The position numbers and the translations under genes are program-made. Shown here one piece after another: positions 33,128 through 41,799 of a stretch of DNA of 64,000 bases. The DNA lies in assembly GCA_947488625.1 (NCBI GenBank), contig CANKZR010000001.1:1550001-1614000 (forward strand). Reading direction: 5' to 3'. Numbering within the stretch: position 1 is the stretch's first letter; each line of letters begins with the position of its first letter. The DNA comes from an uncultured Sphingomonadaceae bacterium (lineage in GTDB: Bacteria > Pseudomonadota > Alphaproteobacteria > Sphingomonadales > Sphingomonadaceae). The notes beneath the pieces were generated by a model. The model saw only the letters and a list, made by a program, of their open reading frames with translations. It did not search any database and was not told the origin of the DNA.

Positions 33128-33688
33128 ATGGCAAAGCCTGATTCCGACGAATCCCTTACTGAACAGCTCGCGCGTATCGCGCGTCGGGACATGTCGGTCT
33201 TTCCGAAGTTCTACGACGCGACCTCCGGACGGCTTTTTGCCAACATTCTCGGCATCGTTAAAAACCGCGAGGCGGCCGAGGACGTATTACAAGAGACCTA
33301 TATCAAGGTTCTTAACCGCGCCCACGCCTTCGATTCCGATCGGGGCAAGCCGTGGCCGTGGCTGGTTCTGATGGCCCGCAACACGGCTATCGATCGCGTG
33401 AGGGCCCGCGGCAGGCGGGCCAATCTGGATGGAGAGAAATTCCTCATCGCGATGGACGACAATGACCAGCCGCCTGTCGATGAAACCCTCGCCACGCACG
33501 GCGAAGGGGTGCGGGCGATGGATGAAGTAAGCAAGTATGACGCTGCTTGTACCGAATGCATCCGGGCGGCCTTTTATGACGGCCTGACCTATTCCGAAAT
33601 AGCCGAGCGGGAGAACCTTCCGCTCGGTACCGTAAAAAGCCGCATCCGCCGCGGCCTGAAATTCCTGAAGTCCAGACTGGATCGATGA
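33128..33688 (+). CDS. ECF-type RNA polymerase sigma factor
   Basis: A 186-residue sigma-70 family factor of the extracytoplasmic function type. Region 2 is near residues 20-90 (LFANILGIVKNREAAEDVLQ; KPWPWLVLMARNTAIDRVRA) and region 4 near 125-180 (AFYDGLTYSEIAERENLPLG; TVKSRIRRGLKFLK). No region 3 is present. ATG 33128 was chosen because the alignable part begins just after it; the frame extends to 32948. The next gene, overlapping by ATGA, is its RskA-type anti-sigma factor. Likely targets are its own operon and the divergent DUF4331 operon. Confidence 0.92.
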   Translation: MAKPDSDESLTEQLARIARRDMSVFPKFYDATSGRLFANILGIVKNREAAEDVLQETYIKVLNRAHAFDSDRGKPWPWLVLMARNTAIDRVRARGRRANLDGEKFLIAMDDNDQPPVDETLATHGEGVRAMDEVSKYDAACTECIRAAFYDGLTYSEIAERENLPLGTVKSRIRRGLKFLKSRLDR

Positions 33689-34452
33689 CAGACAGCCGAC
33701 CTCTTGATGCGGAACGCACCATGCTTGCAGCCGAATATGCTCTTGGCCTGCTGGAAGGGGCAGAGCGTGCCGAATGTGAGCGGCTGTACGCCTCCGATCC
33801 TGCATTTGCGCAAGAAGTGGACCGTTGGGTGGGCGAAGCGGAGAGCTGGAACGAAGAACAGCAAACCGCCAGCCCATCGCGCCATTTCTACCAGCGAGTT
33901 GCGACCGCCGTCGGCGTCGAAAATATGGGCCGTCCGGTTGAAACCAATGATAACCGGGCAGCCTCCGGACCGGGCATGTGGCGGCCACTTGCTCTGGCTG
34001 CGTCACTGGCCGCAGTCGTATTCGCTGGCCTGTGGCTTCTGGATCGTCCGACAGACCCCGATCCCTCGATCGCGCGTGGCGAAGCGCCCGCACTGCCCGA
34101 TCAGCAGGACAATTTCAGCATTGCGCAAATCACTTCCGGCGATGCGACATCGCTGGTTTCCGCTCTCTATGATAGCGACACCGGCACCTTGTACGTCAAA
34201 CTCTCAGATATCCCCGATGCCGAGCGCGTGCCGCAACTGTGGCTGCTCGACAGTGCCGGGACACCGCGCTCATTGGGCTTTGGGACGCGCAGCGCAAATA
34301 CCCGCATCGCCTTGACGCCAGAACAGCGGGAAATCGCCAGTGAAGGCGGGACACTGGCAATTTCGCTCGAACAACCGGCAGCGCAGCCGCATGAAACCCC
34401 CAGCGACGTGCTGGGCGCAGCGCAACTCGCCCACCTCGATATCGAACGCTGA
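33685..34452 (+). CDS. RskA-type anti-sigma factor, membrane bound
   Basis: A 255-residue single-pass inner-membrane protein. The N-terminal cytoplasmic part has the anti-sigma pattern LAAEYALGLLEGAERAE; one membrane helix covers residues ~99-119 (MWRPLALAASLAAVVFAGLW); the periplasmic part is the RskA domain (LYVKLSDIPD; PQLWLLD). No zinc-binding HxxxCxxC motif is present, as in RskA. It should hold the ECF sigma factor inactive until a periplasmic signal triggers proteolysis. Start overlaps the sigma gene stop (ATGA). Confidence 0.9.
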   Translation: MTDSRPLDAERTMLAAEYALGLLEGAERAECERLYASDPAFAQEVDRWVGEAESWNEEQQTASPSRHFYQRVATAVGVENMGRPVETNDNRAASGPGMWRPLALAASLAAVVFAGLWLLDRPTDPDPSIARGEAPALPDQQDNFSIAQITSGDATSLVSALYDSDTGTLYVKLSDIPDAERVPQLWLLDSAGTPRSLGFGTRSANTRIALTPEQREIASEGGTLAISLEQPAAQPHETPSDVLGAAQLAHLDIER

Positions 34453-34502
34453 TCACTGAGGGTGGCACCCGGTATTCTTTCTGCAAAGAAAACCGATGCT
34501 GC

Positions 34503-35522
34503 CTAGTCCACCACCGCCAGTCCGTCTCCACCGGGCCCCGTGGGCAGGCGACGAAGCACCTCTCCGCTGGCAAAATCGATTTCGGCGATACTGTCGGCAG
34601 CCGTTTCCGCCGCGTAAAGGCGATCACCGTCTTCGCTGAATACCAGCGTCACCTGCACGGCATCGCTGCTGCCTGAAACGGGGATGGTGCGCACGAGATC
34701 ACCCGTCGCGGTATCGATAACCGAAAGGTCACCCCCGCCAAAATTGCTGCTGACCATAAAGTCCCCCGAAGGGTGCATGGCAAGGCGAATGGGCACGTTG
34801 CCTGTCGGCACTTCCTCGCGGGTTTCCAGCGTTTCGGGATCAAGGCGATAGGCAATGTAGGCGGAATTGGAAGAAACCCACAAGTCCGCGCCATCGGGCG
34901 ATAGCGCAATGGCCTCTATATCTTCGCCCACCTTGCGCCGGACAGCTTCCGTTTTCGCGCCAAGATCGTATCGCACCACCTCTCCTGTCGGGATGATCGT
35001 ACCCCACGCGAATTGGCCGGTATTGTCGACGGCAACCAGGTGCGCGCCGGGCGCGAATGGTGGACCGTCACCGCCGATCTCGGTGACGACGGGGCGGGGT
35101 GATCCTGCGCCGTCAATCACGAACAGCGATCCCCGCCCCTCGCCGCCAGCGACGACGCGGCCATCGTCCAGCCAGATTGCGGAATGCACACGCGCATTCT
35201 GGCCCAGTTCAATTTCACTTACGAAGGCAAGATCCTGCGCGGCAAACACCTGTACCGAAGTGCCCGAATAGCACGCGACCATCACCATGCTTTCGTCAGG
35301 GGAGACGGTTAGTTCGTGCGGGTTCTCGCAGGTGTCTGCGCGCTGCATTTCCTCGCCATTGGCGATATCGATGCGCGACAGGCTGGCCCCGCGCTTGTTG
35401 GCGACGAACAAGATGCCCTGGCTTCCATGCTGGGCCATGACCGGGCCGGGAATTTCAGGGTCGGCAGTCTGGCTGCAAGCGGCAAGCGTTGCGGCAGTAA
35501 GGGTGGCAATCGCTAGGCGCAT
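34503..35522 (-). CDS. YncE-like beta-propeller lipoprotein
   Basis: A 339-residue lipoprotein: signal with lipobox LAAC (Cys16), then a seven-bladed beta-propeller of the YVTN/YncE type, with repeats such as GILFVANKRGASLSRIDIAN, SVIDTATGDLVRTIPVSGSS and EIDFASGEVLRRLPTG. Such propellers often have periplasmic binding or scaffolding roles; the ligand is unknown. The gene converges on the anti-sigma gene. Downstream of the start the blades alternate regularly with no frameshift. Confidence 0.85.
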   Translation of the reverse strand: MRLAIATLTAATLAACSQTADPEIPGPVMAQHGSQGILFVANKRGASLSRIDIANGEEMQRADTCENPHELTVSPDESMVMVACYSGTSVQVFAAQDLAFVSEIELGQNARVHSAIWLDDGRVVAGGEGRGSLFVIDGAGSPRPVVTEIGGDGPPFAPGAHLVAVDNTGQFAWGTIIPTGEVVRYDLGAKTEAVRRKVGEDIEAIALSPDGADLWVSSNSAYIAYRLDPETLETREEVPTGNVPIRLAMHPSGDFMVSSNFGGGDLSVIDTATGDLVRTIPVSGSSDAVQVTLVFSEDGDRLYAAETAADSIAEIDFASGEVLRRLPTGPGGDGLAVVD

Positions 35523-35569
35523 TTCTGGCTCCCGGTGTGGTGTACGGGTGGCAGCCTATCACCGCGGTA

Positions 35570-36325
35570 TCAGGAAAGGAATTGCAGGATCGCGCGGCCC
35601 ATGTCCGGCTTCGTGACGCTGCCCATGTGATTGCCCGGCACCACCGCCAGCGTTGCATCGGGCAAGGCATCGCGCAGCTTCTCCGGCGAACCGTTGTCGC
35701 GGTCCTCGTCCCCGATCAGCACCAGCGTGGGCATGGTTATACGAGCAAGCTGCGCGATCTCGATGTCCTCCACGCCCTGCGTCAACAACAGGCGCGCAGC
35801 CACGCGATCAATGTCCTGCCCTTTCATGAAGCTTTTCGCGAAGAACGCCGGATCACCACGCTCGATCTCATCGAACCTGTCGATCATGTCGACGAAGAAG
35901 GCGCTGCGCTTCTGCCAGTTTGAAAGCCCTTCGATGCCCATGCCACCCAGCACAAGCTTGCGCGGCGAAAGCCCTTCGATCACCGCGCTGGTGGCCGTGC
36001 GCGCGCCCAGCGAAAAGCCGACGAGGTCGTAATCCTCCAGCCCCAGTGTCTCGACAATATGCAGCGCATCGCGGACCAGCACGCCGGGCGAATAGAGCGC
36101 CGGGTCGGTTGGCGCTTCGCTATCGCCGTGCACGCGCCAGTCGGGCATGATGCATTCGAACCCGTTGTCCGCCAGCAACCTGGCATGGCCGAACTTGATC
36201 CAGTTCATCTGCGCGCTGGAAAACAGCCCGTGCAGCATGAGGACCGGACGCCCTTTGCCCATGCGATGCACGGCAACCTGCGTACCGTCCGGAACGGTGA
36301 TGGTTGTCACGCTGGAAGCGCTCAT
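35570..36325 (-). CDS. Alpha/beta-fold hydrolase
   Basis: A 251-residue hydrolase. The oxyanion HG motif is MLHGLFSS, the nucleophile elbow GFSLGA carries Ser105, the acid is likely Asp in LIGDEDRDNG and the catalytic His is in VVPGNHMGSV near the C-terminus. A cap segment lies between about 130 and 190. No signal peptide, so cytoplasmic. The ATG overlaps the stop of the upstream lipoprotein gene (ATGA), which in turn follows asd. Substrate unknown; esterase-like activity is the general expectation. Confidence 0.88.
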   Translation of the reverse strand: MSASSVTTITVPDGTQVAVHRMGKGRPVLMLHGLFSSAQMNWIKFGHARLLADNGFECIMPDWRVHGDSEAPTDPALYSPGVLVRDALHIVETLGLEDYDLVGFSLGARTATSAVIEGLSPRKLVLGGMGIEGLSNWQKRSAFFVDMIDRFDEIERGDPAFFAKSFMKGQDIDRVAARLLLTQGVEDIEIAQLARITMPTLVLIGDEDRDNGSPEKLRDALPDATLAVVPGNHMGSVTKPDMGRAILQFLS

Positions 36326-36882
36326 CGCGCGATGCAGTTTTCGCCTGCCCACAGCGCCTGCACGCCTGCATCGTCGCCCTCGCCATCGAACAGGCCGCCG
36401 ATGTCAGGCACTTCTGCCGCGCCCATGACGAATTCTTCGCCCACGGTGCTGTCTTCGATCAAGGAGATATTCTCGTCCGCCAACATGGCCGCGCGGGTGG
36501 TTTCGGGCACGTAGGGAGATTCCGCCCAATAGCCGACGAACTGGCCATCGCGGAAGTTCAGGCTCAGGCCGTCATAGGCGGTGTAGGTCAATCCGCAGTC
36601 GTTGGGCGTATTGCTCTCGTCCACGGCGCTGCCAAGCACGTTACCCAGCGTTGCCTCGGTCGGCGCGCGGGCGGAACCGAAGGGTACGGCCAGTTCCTCG
36701 AACCCGGCCTGGGCGGGAATGACGATCCCGGTGCCCTGCAATTCGATCGTGGCATCCGCAAGGGGGTTCTCGTCGCCAGCAGCCGTGTCCGCGACCTGCC
36801 CGGTTCCGTCGTCAGTACCGTCGGATGAATCACCGCAGGCGGCCAGCAGCAATGGAAGGGCGATAAGAGCGAGACGGCGCAT
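36322..36882 (-). CDS. Hypothetical lipoprotein
   Basis: A 186-residue lipoprotein: signal with lipobox LLAAC (Cys16), an Asp/Gly-rich linker (DSSDGTDDGTGQVADTAAGD), then a globular part with two Cys near residues 95 and 183 that could pair. No family recognised. It sits 5 bp downstream of asd and overlaps the hydrolase gene by 4 bp, so the three are co-transcribed. There is no obvious link to lysine/threonine biosynthesis; the position next to asd can mislead annotation. Confidence 0.7.
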   Translation of the reverse strand: MRRLALIALPLLLAACGDSSDGTDDGTGQVADTAAGDENPLADATIELQGTGIVIPAQAGFEELAVPFGSARAPTEATLGNVLGSAVDESNTPNDCGLTYTAYDGLSLNFRDGQFVGYWAESPYVPETTRAAMLADENISLIEDSTVGEEFVMGAAEVPDIGGLFDGEGDDAGVQALWAGENCIAR

Positions 36883-36887
36883 GGGCG

Positions 36888-37913
36888 TTATCCTTTCTGC
36901 AAGTGACGACGACCGAGAAGCTCGGCAATCTGGACCGCGTTCAGTGCAGCCCCTTTGCGCAGATTGTCCGAGACGCACCACAGGATCAAGCCGTTATCCA
37001 CGGTGGAATCCTCGCGCACGCGGCTGATGTAGGTGGCACCATCGCCAGCAGCCTCGACCGGGGTGACGTATCCACCGTCCTCGCGCTTGTCGACCAGCAT
37101 GATGCCGGGCGCCTCGCGCAGGATGTCCTGAGCCTCCGTGGCGGAAATCTCGTTCTCGAACTCGATGCTGATCGCTTCGGAATGGCCGACGAACACCGGC
37201 ACGCGGACGCAAGTGACCGAGACCTTCACCTTGGGGTCGAGGATCTTCTTGGTTTCCACCACCATCTTCCACTCTTCCTTGGTGGAGCCATCATCCATGA
37301 ACACGTCGATATGCGGGATGACGTTGAAGGCGATCTGCTTGGTAAAGGTGCGCGCCTCTACCTGGTCACCCACGAAGATGGCGCGGCTCTGTTCGAACAG
37401 TTCGTCCATGCCCGATTTGCCCGCACCGGAAACCGACTGGTAGGTGGATACGACGACGCGCTTGATCTTGGCAGCATCGTGGAGCGGCTTGAGCGCCACC
37501 ACCATTTGCGCGGTGGAGCAGTTGGGATTGGCGATGATATTGCGCTTCTTGTAGCCGTCGATGGCATCCGGGTTCACCTCGGGCACGATCAACGGCACAT
37601 CCGGGTCCATCCGGTAAAGGCTGGAGTTGTCGATCACCACGCAACCCGCAGCAGCGGCTTTTGGCGCGTATTCCTTGGTGGCAGCACTGCCGCAGGCGAA
37701 CAGGGCGATATCCCAACCGGCAAAATCGAAATGCTCGAGATTTTTGCACTTTATCATCTTGCCGCTGTCGCCGACTTCGACTTCCGCACCGGTGGACCGG
37801 GAGGAAGCGACGGCTGCCACCTCGTCCATCGGAAATTCCCGTTCGGCGAGGATGGCAAGCATCTCGCGCCCGACATTTCCCGTCGCTCCGACAACTGCAA
37901 CACGGTAACCCAT
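36888..37913 (-). CDS. asd: Aspartate-semialdehyde dehydrogenase
   Basis: A 341-residue NADPH enzyme of the aspartate pathway (lysine/mDAP, threonine, methionine). The cofactor loop is VVGATGNVGRE near residue 7-16; the catalytic Cys is in IIANPNCSTAQ; the substrate site TYQSVSGAGK and the His in FVGHSEAISIE fit the family. ATG 37913 follows TGGAG; a TTG at 37919 would add two residues. It heads the asd-lipoprotein-hydrolase run. Confidence 0.96.
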   Translation of the reverse strand: MGYRVAVVGATGNVGREMLAILAEREFPMDEVAAVASSRSTGAEVEVGDSGKMIKCKNLEHFDFAGWDIALFACGSAATKEYAPKAAAAGCVVIDNSSLYRMDPDVPLIVPEVNPDAIDGYKKRNIIANPNCSTAQMVVALKPLHDAAKIKRVVVSTYQSVSGAGKSGMDELFEQSRAIFVGDQVEARTFTKQIAFNVIPHIDVFMDDGSTKEEWKMVVETKKILDPKVKVSVTCVRVPVFVGHSEAISIEFENEISATEAQDILREAPGIMLVDKREDGGYVTPVEAAGDGATYISRVREDSTVDNGLILWCVSDNLRKGAALNAVQIAELLGRRHLQKG

Positions 37914-38047
37914 TTCCAAATCACTCCATTGAACAACGCGCGCTAGCTAACGCGCCTTTGCGCACTTGCAACAGCAAAGGCGGTTTCATACGATACCGAG
38001 CCGTGCCCGCAGCTGGGTCGCGGACCCGGACCAACGTCGACACGAAT

Positions 38048-38090
38048 GAAAAAGGGGCGGCTTCCAGTTACCGGGAAGCCGCCCCTTTTG
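38048..38090. terminator. Rho-independent terminator after rplS
   Basis: AAAAGGGGCGGCTTCC, a short loop, and GGGAAGCCGCCCCTTTT form a 16-bp stem with A- and T-runs on both sides. It ends the ribosomal/trmD operon on the minus strand and separates it from asd. Confidence 0.88.
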
Positions 38091-38115
38091 GTGTGGGGTT
38101 GGAAGAACGCAGTCC

Positions 38116-38487
38116 TTACTTGGCCACGTTGTCCCGACGTTCGGCGATACGTGCGCGCTTGCCGGTGCGGCCGCGCAGGTAGTACAGCTTTGCACGACGC
38201 ACGATACCGCGGCGGACCACGGTGATGCTGTCGATGTTGGGCGAGTACAGCGGGAACACACGTTCCACGCCTTCACCAAAGCTGATCTTGCGAACGGTGA
38301 AATTCGAGTTGATCGAACGGTTCGAACGCGCAATCACAACGCCTTCGAAGTTCTGTACGCGGGTGCGCTGACCCTCGACGACGCGAACGCCGACGCGGAC
38401 CGTGTCACCGGCGCGGAAGTCAGGGATTTCCTTTCCCTCTTTGAGTGCTGCGATGGCTTCCGCCTCGAGCTCTTGAATCAGACCCAT
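38116..38487 (-). CDS. rplS: 50S ribosomal protein L19
   Basis: A 123-residue large-subunit protein at the subunit interface. [31 protein letters not shown] and the C-terminal [19 protein letters not shown] are L19 signatures. The start lies 3 bp after the trmD stop, with AAGGAT inside the trmD end, so it is the last gene of the operon. Confidence 0.97.
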   Translation of the reverse strand: MGLIQELEAEAIAALKEGKEIPDFRAGDTVRVGVRVVEGQRTRVQNFEGVVIARSNRSINSNFTVRKISFGEGVERVFPLYSPNIDSITVVRRGIVRRAKLYYLRGRTGKRARIAERRDNVAK

Positions 38488-38490
38488 TGG

Positions 38491-39231
38491 TCAATCCTTA
38501 TCTTTTTGCCGCGCATCAGAGGCAGACTGGCCCGGAGCTCCACCATGGCGCTCCCATAGGTCCGGCCTGCGTAACCGTGTATCTTCCTCGCTGCGTTGCT
38601 TGCGCCACGCCGCGATCTTCGCATGATCCCCCGATCGCAGCACTTCAGGGATCGTGCGCCCTTCCCATTCCGGAGGTCGGGTATATTGCGGATACTCGAG
38701 CAGGCCGTCCTCGAACGACTCCTCGGTACCGCTGGAAGCCGCGCCCATTACGCCGGGAAGCAGCCGAATGCAAGCATCGAGTATGGCCAGCGCGGCAGGT
38801 TCACCGCCCGAAAGCACGATGTCGGCCAGCGATACCTGCTCAATCTGCGGGCGGGCTTCGAACAATCGCTCGTCAAAGCCCTCGAAACGACCGCACAGCA
38901 TGGTGACCCCCGGCCCCGACGCGATCTCGCGAATCCGCGCCTGGGTAATGGGCGTGCCGCGCGGTGTCATGGCGAGGATCGGAACCTTGGGCTGTTGCCG
39001 GATGGCGTGATCCACCGCCGCACCCAGCACGTCTGCCTTGAGCACCATACCTGCTCCGCCACCTGCGGGGGTATCATCCACCGTGCGGTGCTTGTCCGTG
39101 GCGAAATCGCGGATCTGGATGGTGTCGATGGACCACTTCTGCTCCTCCAGCGCGCGACCCGCGATAGACTGTCGCAAGGGTCCGGGAAACATCTCCGGAT
39201 AGAGGGTGAGAATCGTGGCGGAGAAGGTCAC
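38491..39231 (-). CDS. trmD: tRNA (guanine37-N1)-methyltransferase TrmD
   Basis: A 246-residue SPOUT methyltransferase that methylates G37 of tRNAs reading CNN codons. The knot region shows [12 protein letters not shown] and [27 protein letters not shown] is the TrmD flap; the tail has [11 protein letters not shown]. Start is a GTG at 39231 that overlaps the stop of the upstream membrane-protein gene (GTGA). In most proteobacteria trmD follows rimM directly; here five unrelated genes intervene. Confidence 0.96.
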   Translation of the reverse strand: MTFSATILTLYPEMFPGPLRQSIAGRALEEQKWSIDTIQIRDFATDKHRTVDDTPAGGGAGMVLKADVLGAAVDHAIRQQPKVPILAMTPRGTPITQARIREIASGPGVTMLCGRFEGFDERLFEARPQIEQVSLADIVLSGGEPAALAILDACIRLLPGVMGAASSGTEESFEDGLLEYPQYTRPPEWEGRTIPEVLRSGDHAKIAAWRKQRSEEDTRLRRPDLWERHGGAPGQSASDARQKDKD

Positions 39232-39557
39232 CCCTCCCTCCCCTCAGCCCGCCGCCGTGCATAGGCGTCGCCCAGCAGTCCGACGCCAAAGCCGGTAACG
39301 CCAGTCAGTACCCCGATCACGAAGAAGGCCATCAGCCACAGCTGCGCCATGTTCTCGCACGGCCCTTCGACAGGGCAACTCAAGTCCTGCGTCAGCGCGA
39401 TCCAGAGGGCGTAGGCAAAGCATGGCAGCGATATCGGGATCGCGGCAAGCAGGGCGTTCTTCATCGGCTTGCTGCGGGGGCGGTAGTGCGCCAGCGCGAA
39501 GCCGATGGGGAACGGGATCACGATAACCGCGATGAAGATGAGATACTGGTCGATCAT
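39228..39557 (-). CDS. Small membrane protein, three helices
   Basis: A 109-residue protein with membrane segments at about 4-23 ([20 protein letters not shown]), 33-53 and 72-96. A short loop holds two Cys ([13 protein letters not shown]) that could form a disulfide. No family recognised. It overlaps trmD by 4 bp and so is probably co-translated with it. One of five genes between rimM and trmD. Confidence 0.65.
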   Translation of the reverse strand: MIDQYLIFIAVIVIPFPIGFALAHYRPRSKPMKNALLAAIPISLPCFAYALWIALTQDLSCPVEGPCENMAQLWLMAFFVIGVLTGVTGFGVGLLGDAYARRRAEGREG

Positions 39558-39636
39558 ATGCCAGCGTTAGGCAGGAAAACGCCGCCGTGCAATTCGCATG
39601 GCTACAGCGATTACGCTTCGCAGCAGCGAAGTGTCG

Positions 39637-40452
39637 CTAGCCTCCGCAACCACCGCAGCCGCCGCCGCCGCATCCTCCGGCGCCCTCGCTGCCGCCGCCG
39701 GTGCCGCAACCGCCCTTGCCGTACTTCGCAGCGTGAAGGGGAGCATAGGGTGTACCCATCAGAACAGCAGTGCCGAACAAGCCCACAGCCAACCCCGCCT
39801 CGCCCGAAGTGGTTGCGCGGCGCAGTCGCTGCGCGTCTGTCGTCGCCGCGATCAGGATAGCATCGCCCGCTTGCGTTCGTTGATTGAACTTCAACAACCG
39901 GACCGCTCCCAGAACAACAACCAGGATCATCAACATGGAAAGATAACCCACTGGTTCGCCGTCGGCATACCCCGCCTGCCAACGAAACGCGCCAAGCAGC
40001 AGCAGGAAAGCATAGGGAAGCGCAGGCAGCAGTCGGAACACCAGCCTGCTGGAGCGCGGGATAAGCTGTCCCTTCCGACTCAGGTTTTGATCGATCGCAT
40101 CGGCATGGGTTACCAGCCTTACCCTCGCCTCGCTCAAGCCGAGGTCATCAACTTGTCGTAATAGATCTTTCTCGGCGCTGGTATGGCCTTGTGCCCCTTC
40201 GACCTTGATGATGGCCTTCTTGTTGATCCGAAGCGCCTTGCGTGCAAACAGTGCTGCGATCACGCTGTCAGCGAAGCGGGTGGTGCCTCCCGCAAGATAG
40301 GCGAGTTCCTCGTGATCGGCTGTTTGTGAAGACTTGCCGACTGGGCGCAATGCGGCGGGGATCCAAACACCCGCGACAATCGCCGCGACTATCAGCAAGC
40401 CGTAGAACAGCAGAAAATCCGCACCCGTATAGCTGGCAAAGCCGATTTCCAC
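39637..40452 (-). CDS. TIGR04222-type membrane protein with Cys/Gly-rich tail
   Basis: A 271-residue membrane protein. An N-terminal helix (residues ~8-28) is followed by a soluble helical domain (SVIAALFARKALRINKKA; TSAEKDLLRQVDDLGLSEAR), two central helices, another near 230, and a C-terminal tail that ends in a Gly/Cys repeat (GGCGGGGCGGCGG). This layout is that of the TIGR04222 family. The tail recalls membrane-anchored or lipid-modified ends but its role is unknown. GTG 40452 follows GGGAGGG and is 4 bp after the stop of the His-rich gene upstream; the two often occur together. Confidence 0.75.
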   Translation of the reverse strand: MEIGFASYTGADFLLFYGLLIVAAIVAGVWIPAALRPVGKSSQTADHEELAYLAGGTTRFADSVIAALFARKALRINKKAIIKVEGAQGHTSAEKDLLRQVDDLGLSEARVRLVTHADAIDQNLSRKGQLIPRSSRLVFRLLPALPYAFLLLLGAFRWQAGYADGEPVGYLSMLMILVVVLGAVRLLKFNQRTQAGDAILIAATTDAQRLRRATTSGEAGLAVGLFGTAVLMGTPYAPLHAAKYGKGGCGTGGGSEGAGGCGGGGCGGCGG

Positions 40453-40456
40453 TTCG

Positions 40457-41038
40457 CTACCCTCCCACAACCACGCCCAGCGCAAAACCCATGCCCAGCA
40501 GGACAGTACCCGCGAATATGGCGCTCGCAATACCGCCGAAGTCCTTCAGGAATATAACCTGCGAGGGGCGGATACGGAAGGCGCGTGGGTGATCGCCGAA
40601 CCGCTCTGCGGCCGGCGACCAGATGTCTTCAGGCGGCGCTTCACCAAATGCCTGCTGATAGCTTTTCAGCGTTTGCGCATACTGCTCGTAATAGCGTGTG
40701 CGTTCGCCCTGCCCTCCGGCGGTAGGGCCGTGATGGAGGGGCATGCCCAGAATGTCCGGACAAAAGCGGTGCCAGTAATCGCGCGTGTAGGTGAGATGCA
40801 GATGCCAGGCCTGATCCACCTGATCGGATGGCGTCACCTCGTGCCCGGCAGTGATCGCGAGGAAGCAGAAGCGGTAATATTCGCGGATTACGCGTTTGGC
40901 GTAGGAGGGTGTCCAGCGGTTCTCGCGTGCCAGTCGATCAGCAAATGAAAGAACTGCGGTTTCCGGCCCTATCGCGTAGGTGAACAATCGCGCACGCAGC
41001 GCGTCATGCTCGGATTTCGCGGTAACCTTCCCGTCCAT
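40457..41038 (-). CDS. Glycine-rich-domain-protein-like (GRDP-like) protein
   Basis: A 193-residue protein. The central part has the pattern seen in GRDP-like/PF07173-type proteins: DQAWHLHLTYTRDYWHRFC, then GMPLHHGPTAGGQGERTRYY, rich in His, Trp and Tyr. The C-terminus has one membrane helix (IASAIFAGTVLLGMGFALGV). The clustered His and Trp suggest metal or aromatic ligand binding, but no function is known. It precedes the TIGR04222 gene by 4 bp and follows a lipoprotein gene by 12 bp. Confidence 0.75.
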   Translation of the reverse strand: MDGKVTAKSEHDALRARLFTYAIGPETAVLSFADRLARENRWTPSYAKRVIREYYRFCFLAITAGHEVTPSDQVDQAWHLHLTYTRDYWHRFCPDILGMPLHHGPTAGGQGERTRYYEQYAQTLKSYQQAFGEAPPEDIWSPAAERFGDHPRAFRIRPSQVIFLKDFGGIASAIFAGTVLLGMGFALGVVVGG

Positions 41039-41050
41039 CCATGCAGCCTA

Positions 41051-41764
41051 TCACCCGCATCTGATGAACTCCACACCATCGCCCTCAACAGGATTACCGG
41101 CGACCTCCACAGCCTCGTATTCGGCATCGGTCGCGGGTCGCAGGATGGCAAGTCCATCGGGACCACGGCTTTCGATAGGCATGTCCGGAAGGGGATCGTC
41201 CCAGTCGATGCGCGGATAGTCGCCCAGCACGACGCGGCCGGTCTCCGGTACGCCGTTGACGCTTGTTTCGATGACGAGCGTTTCCGAGGGGCTGGAGGTG
41301 ATCTGGAAATCGGGCCGATCACAATCGGCCTCGAGGCCGGGCGCGGTCCAGCTGCCGGTGACGTAGCTTTCGGTCAGCGCCACCCCGCCGGCCCGTGCGG
41401 GATCCCTGTCGGCGGCGGGCGGCTGCAGTGCGCCGATGTGTTGAGGGATCAGTGTGCCCTCGCCTTCCATGCAGAAGCTGGCGTCGGCGCGCTCGCCCCT
41501 GATCTCGACGTAATCGCCCGGTCCGAACTCGCCCGCGTCCGATATCGCCCAGCGCTCGCCATCCGGCGAGTGCAGCACGAGACATTCGGTGCCCTGCTCC
41601 AGACGTCCTTCCAGCGCGAGTGTCGCCGGTTGGTCGGCAGGCCGGGTGCCGGCGAAATCATCGTTCTGCGACTGGGGGGATGCCGGATTATCTCCGCCGC
41701 CCGAACAGGCGGCCAGTACGAGCAGCGAACCTACGGCAGCGGTGCTTGCAAAAATTTTTCTCAT
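41051..41764 (-). CDS. Hypothetical lipoprotein
   Basis: A 237-residue lipoprotein with lipobox VLAAC (Cys20), a Gly/Asn/Ser linker, then a beta-rich domain with four Cys (GTECLVLHS; DASFCMEGE; EADCDRPD; EFIRCG) that could form two disulfides. ATLALEGRLEQGTECLVL resembles an OB-like strand set. No family named with confidence. It is transcribed with the GRDP-like and TIGR04222 genes. Confidence 0.7.
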   Translation of the reverse strand: MRKIFASTAAVGSLLVLAACSGGGDNPASPQSQNDDFAGTRPADQPATLALEGRLEQGTECLVLHSPDGERWAISDAGEFGPGDYVEIRGERADASFCMEGEGTLIPQHIGALQPPAADRDPARAGGVALTESYVTGSWTAPGLEADCDRPDFQITSSPSETLVIETSVNGVPETGRVVLGDYPRIDWDDPLPDMPIESRGPDGLAILRPATDAEYEAVEVAGNPVEGDGVEFIRCG

Positions 41765-41799
41765 GGCAAATCAACACCGAGAGAATGAGAAGTTCCCGA

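Noticed and set aside
34470-34500. TTCTTT-CTGC-AAAGAA hairpin between the anti-sigma and YncE-like genes as a terminator
   Set aside because: A/T-rich 6-bp stem without a following T-run; not convincing.
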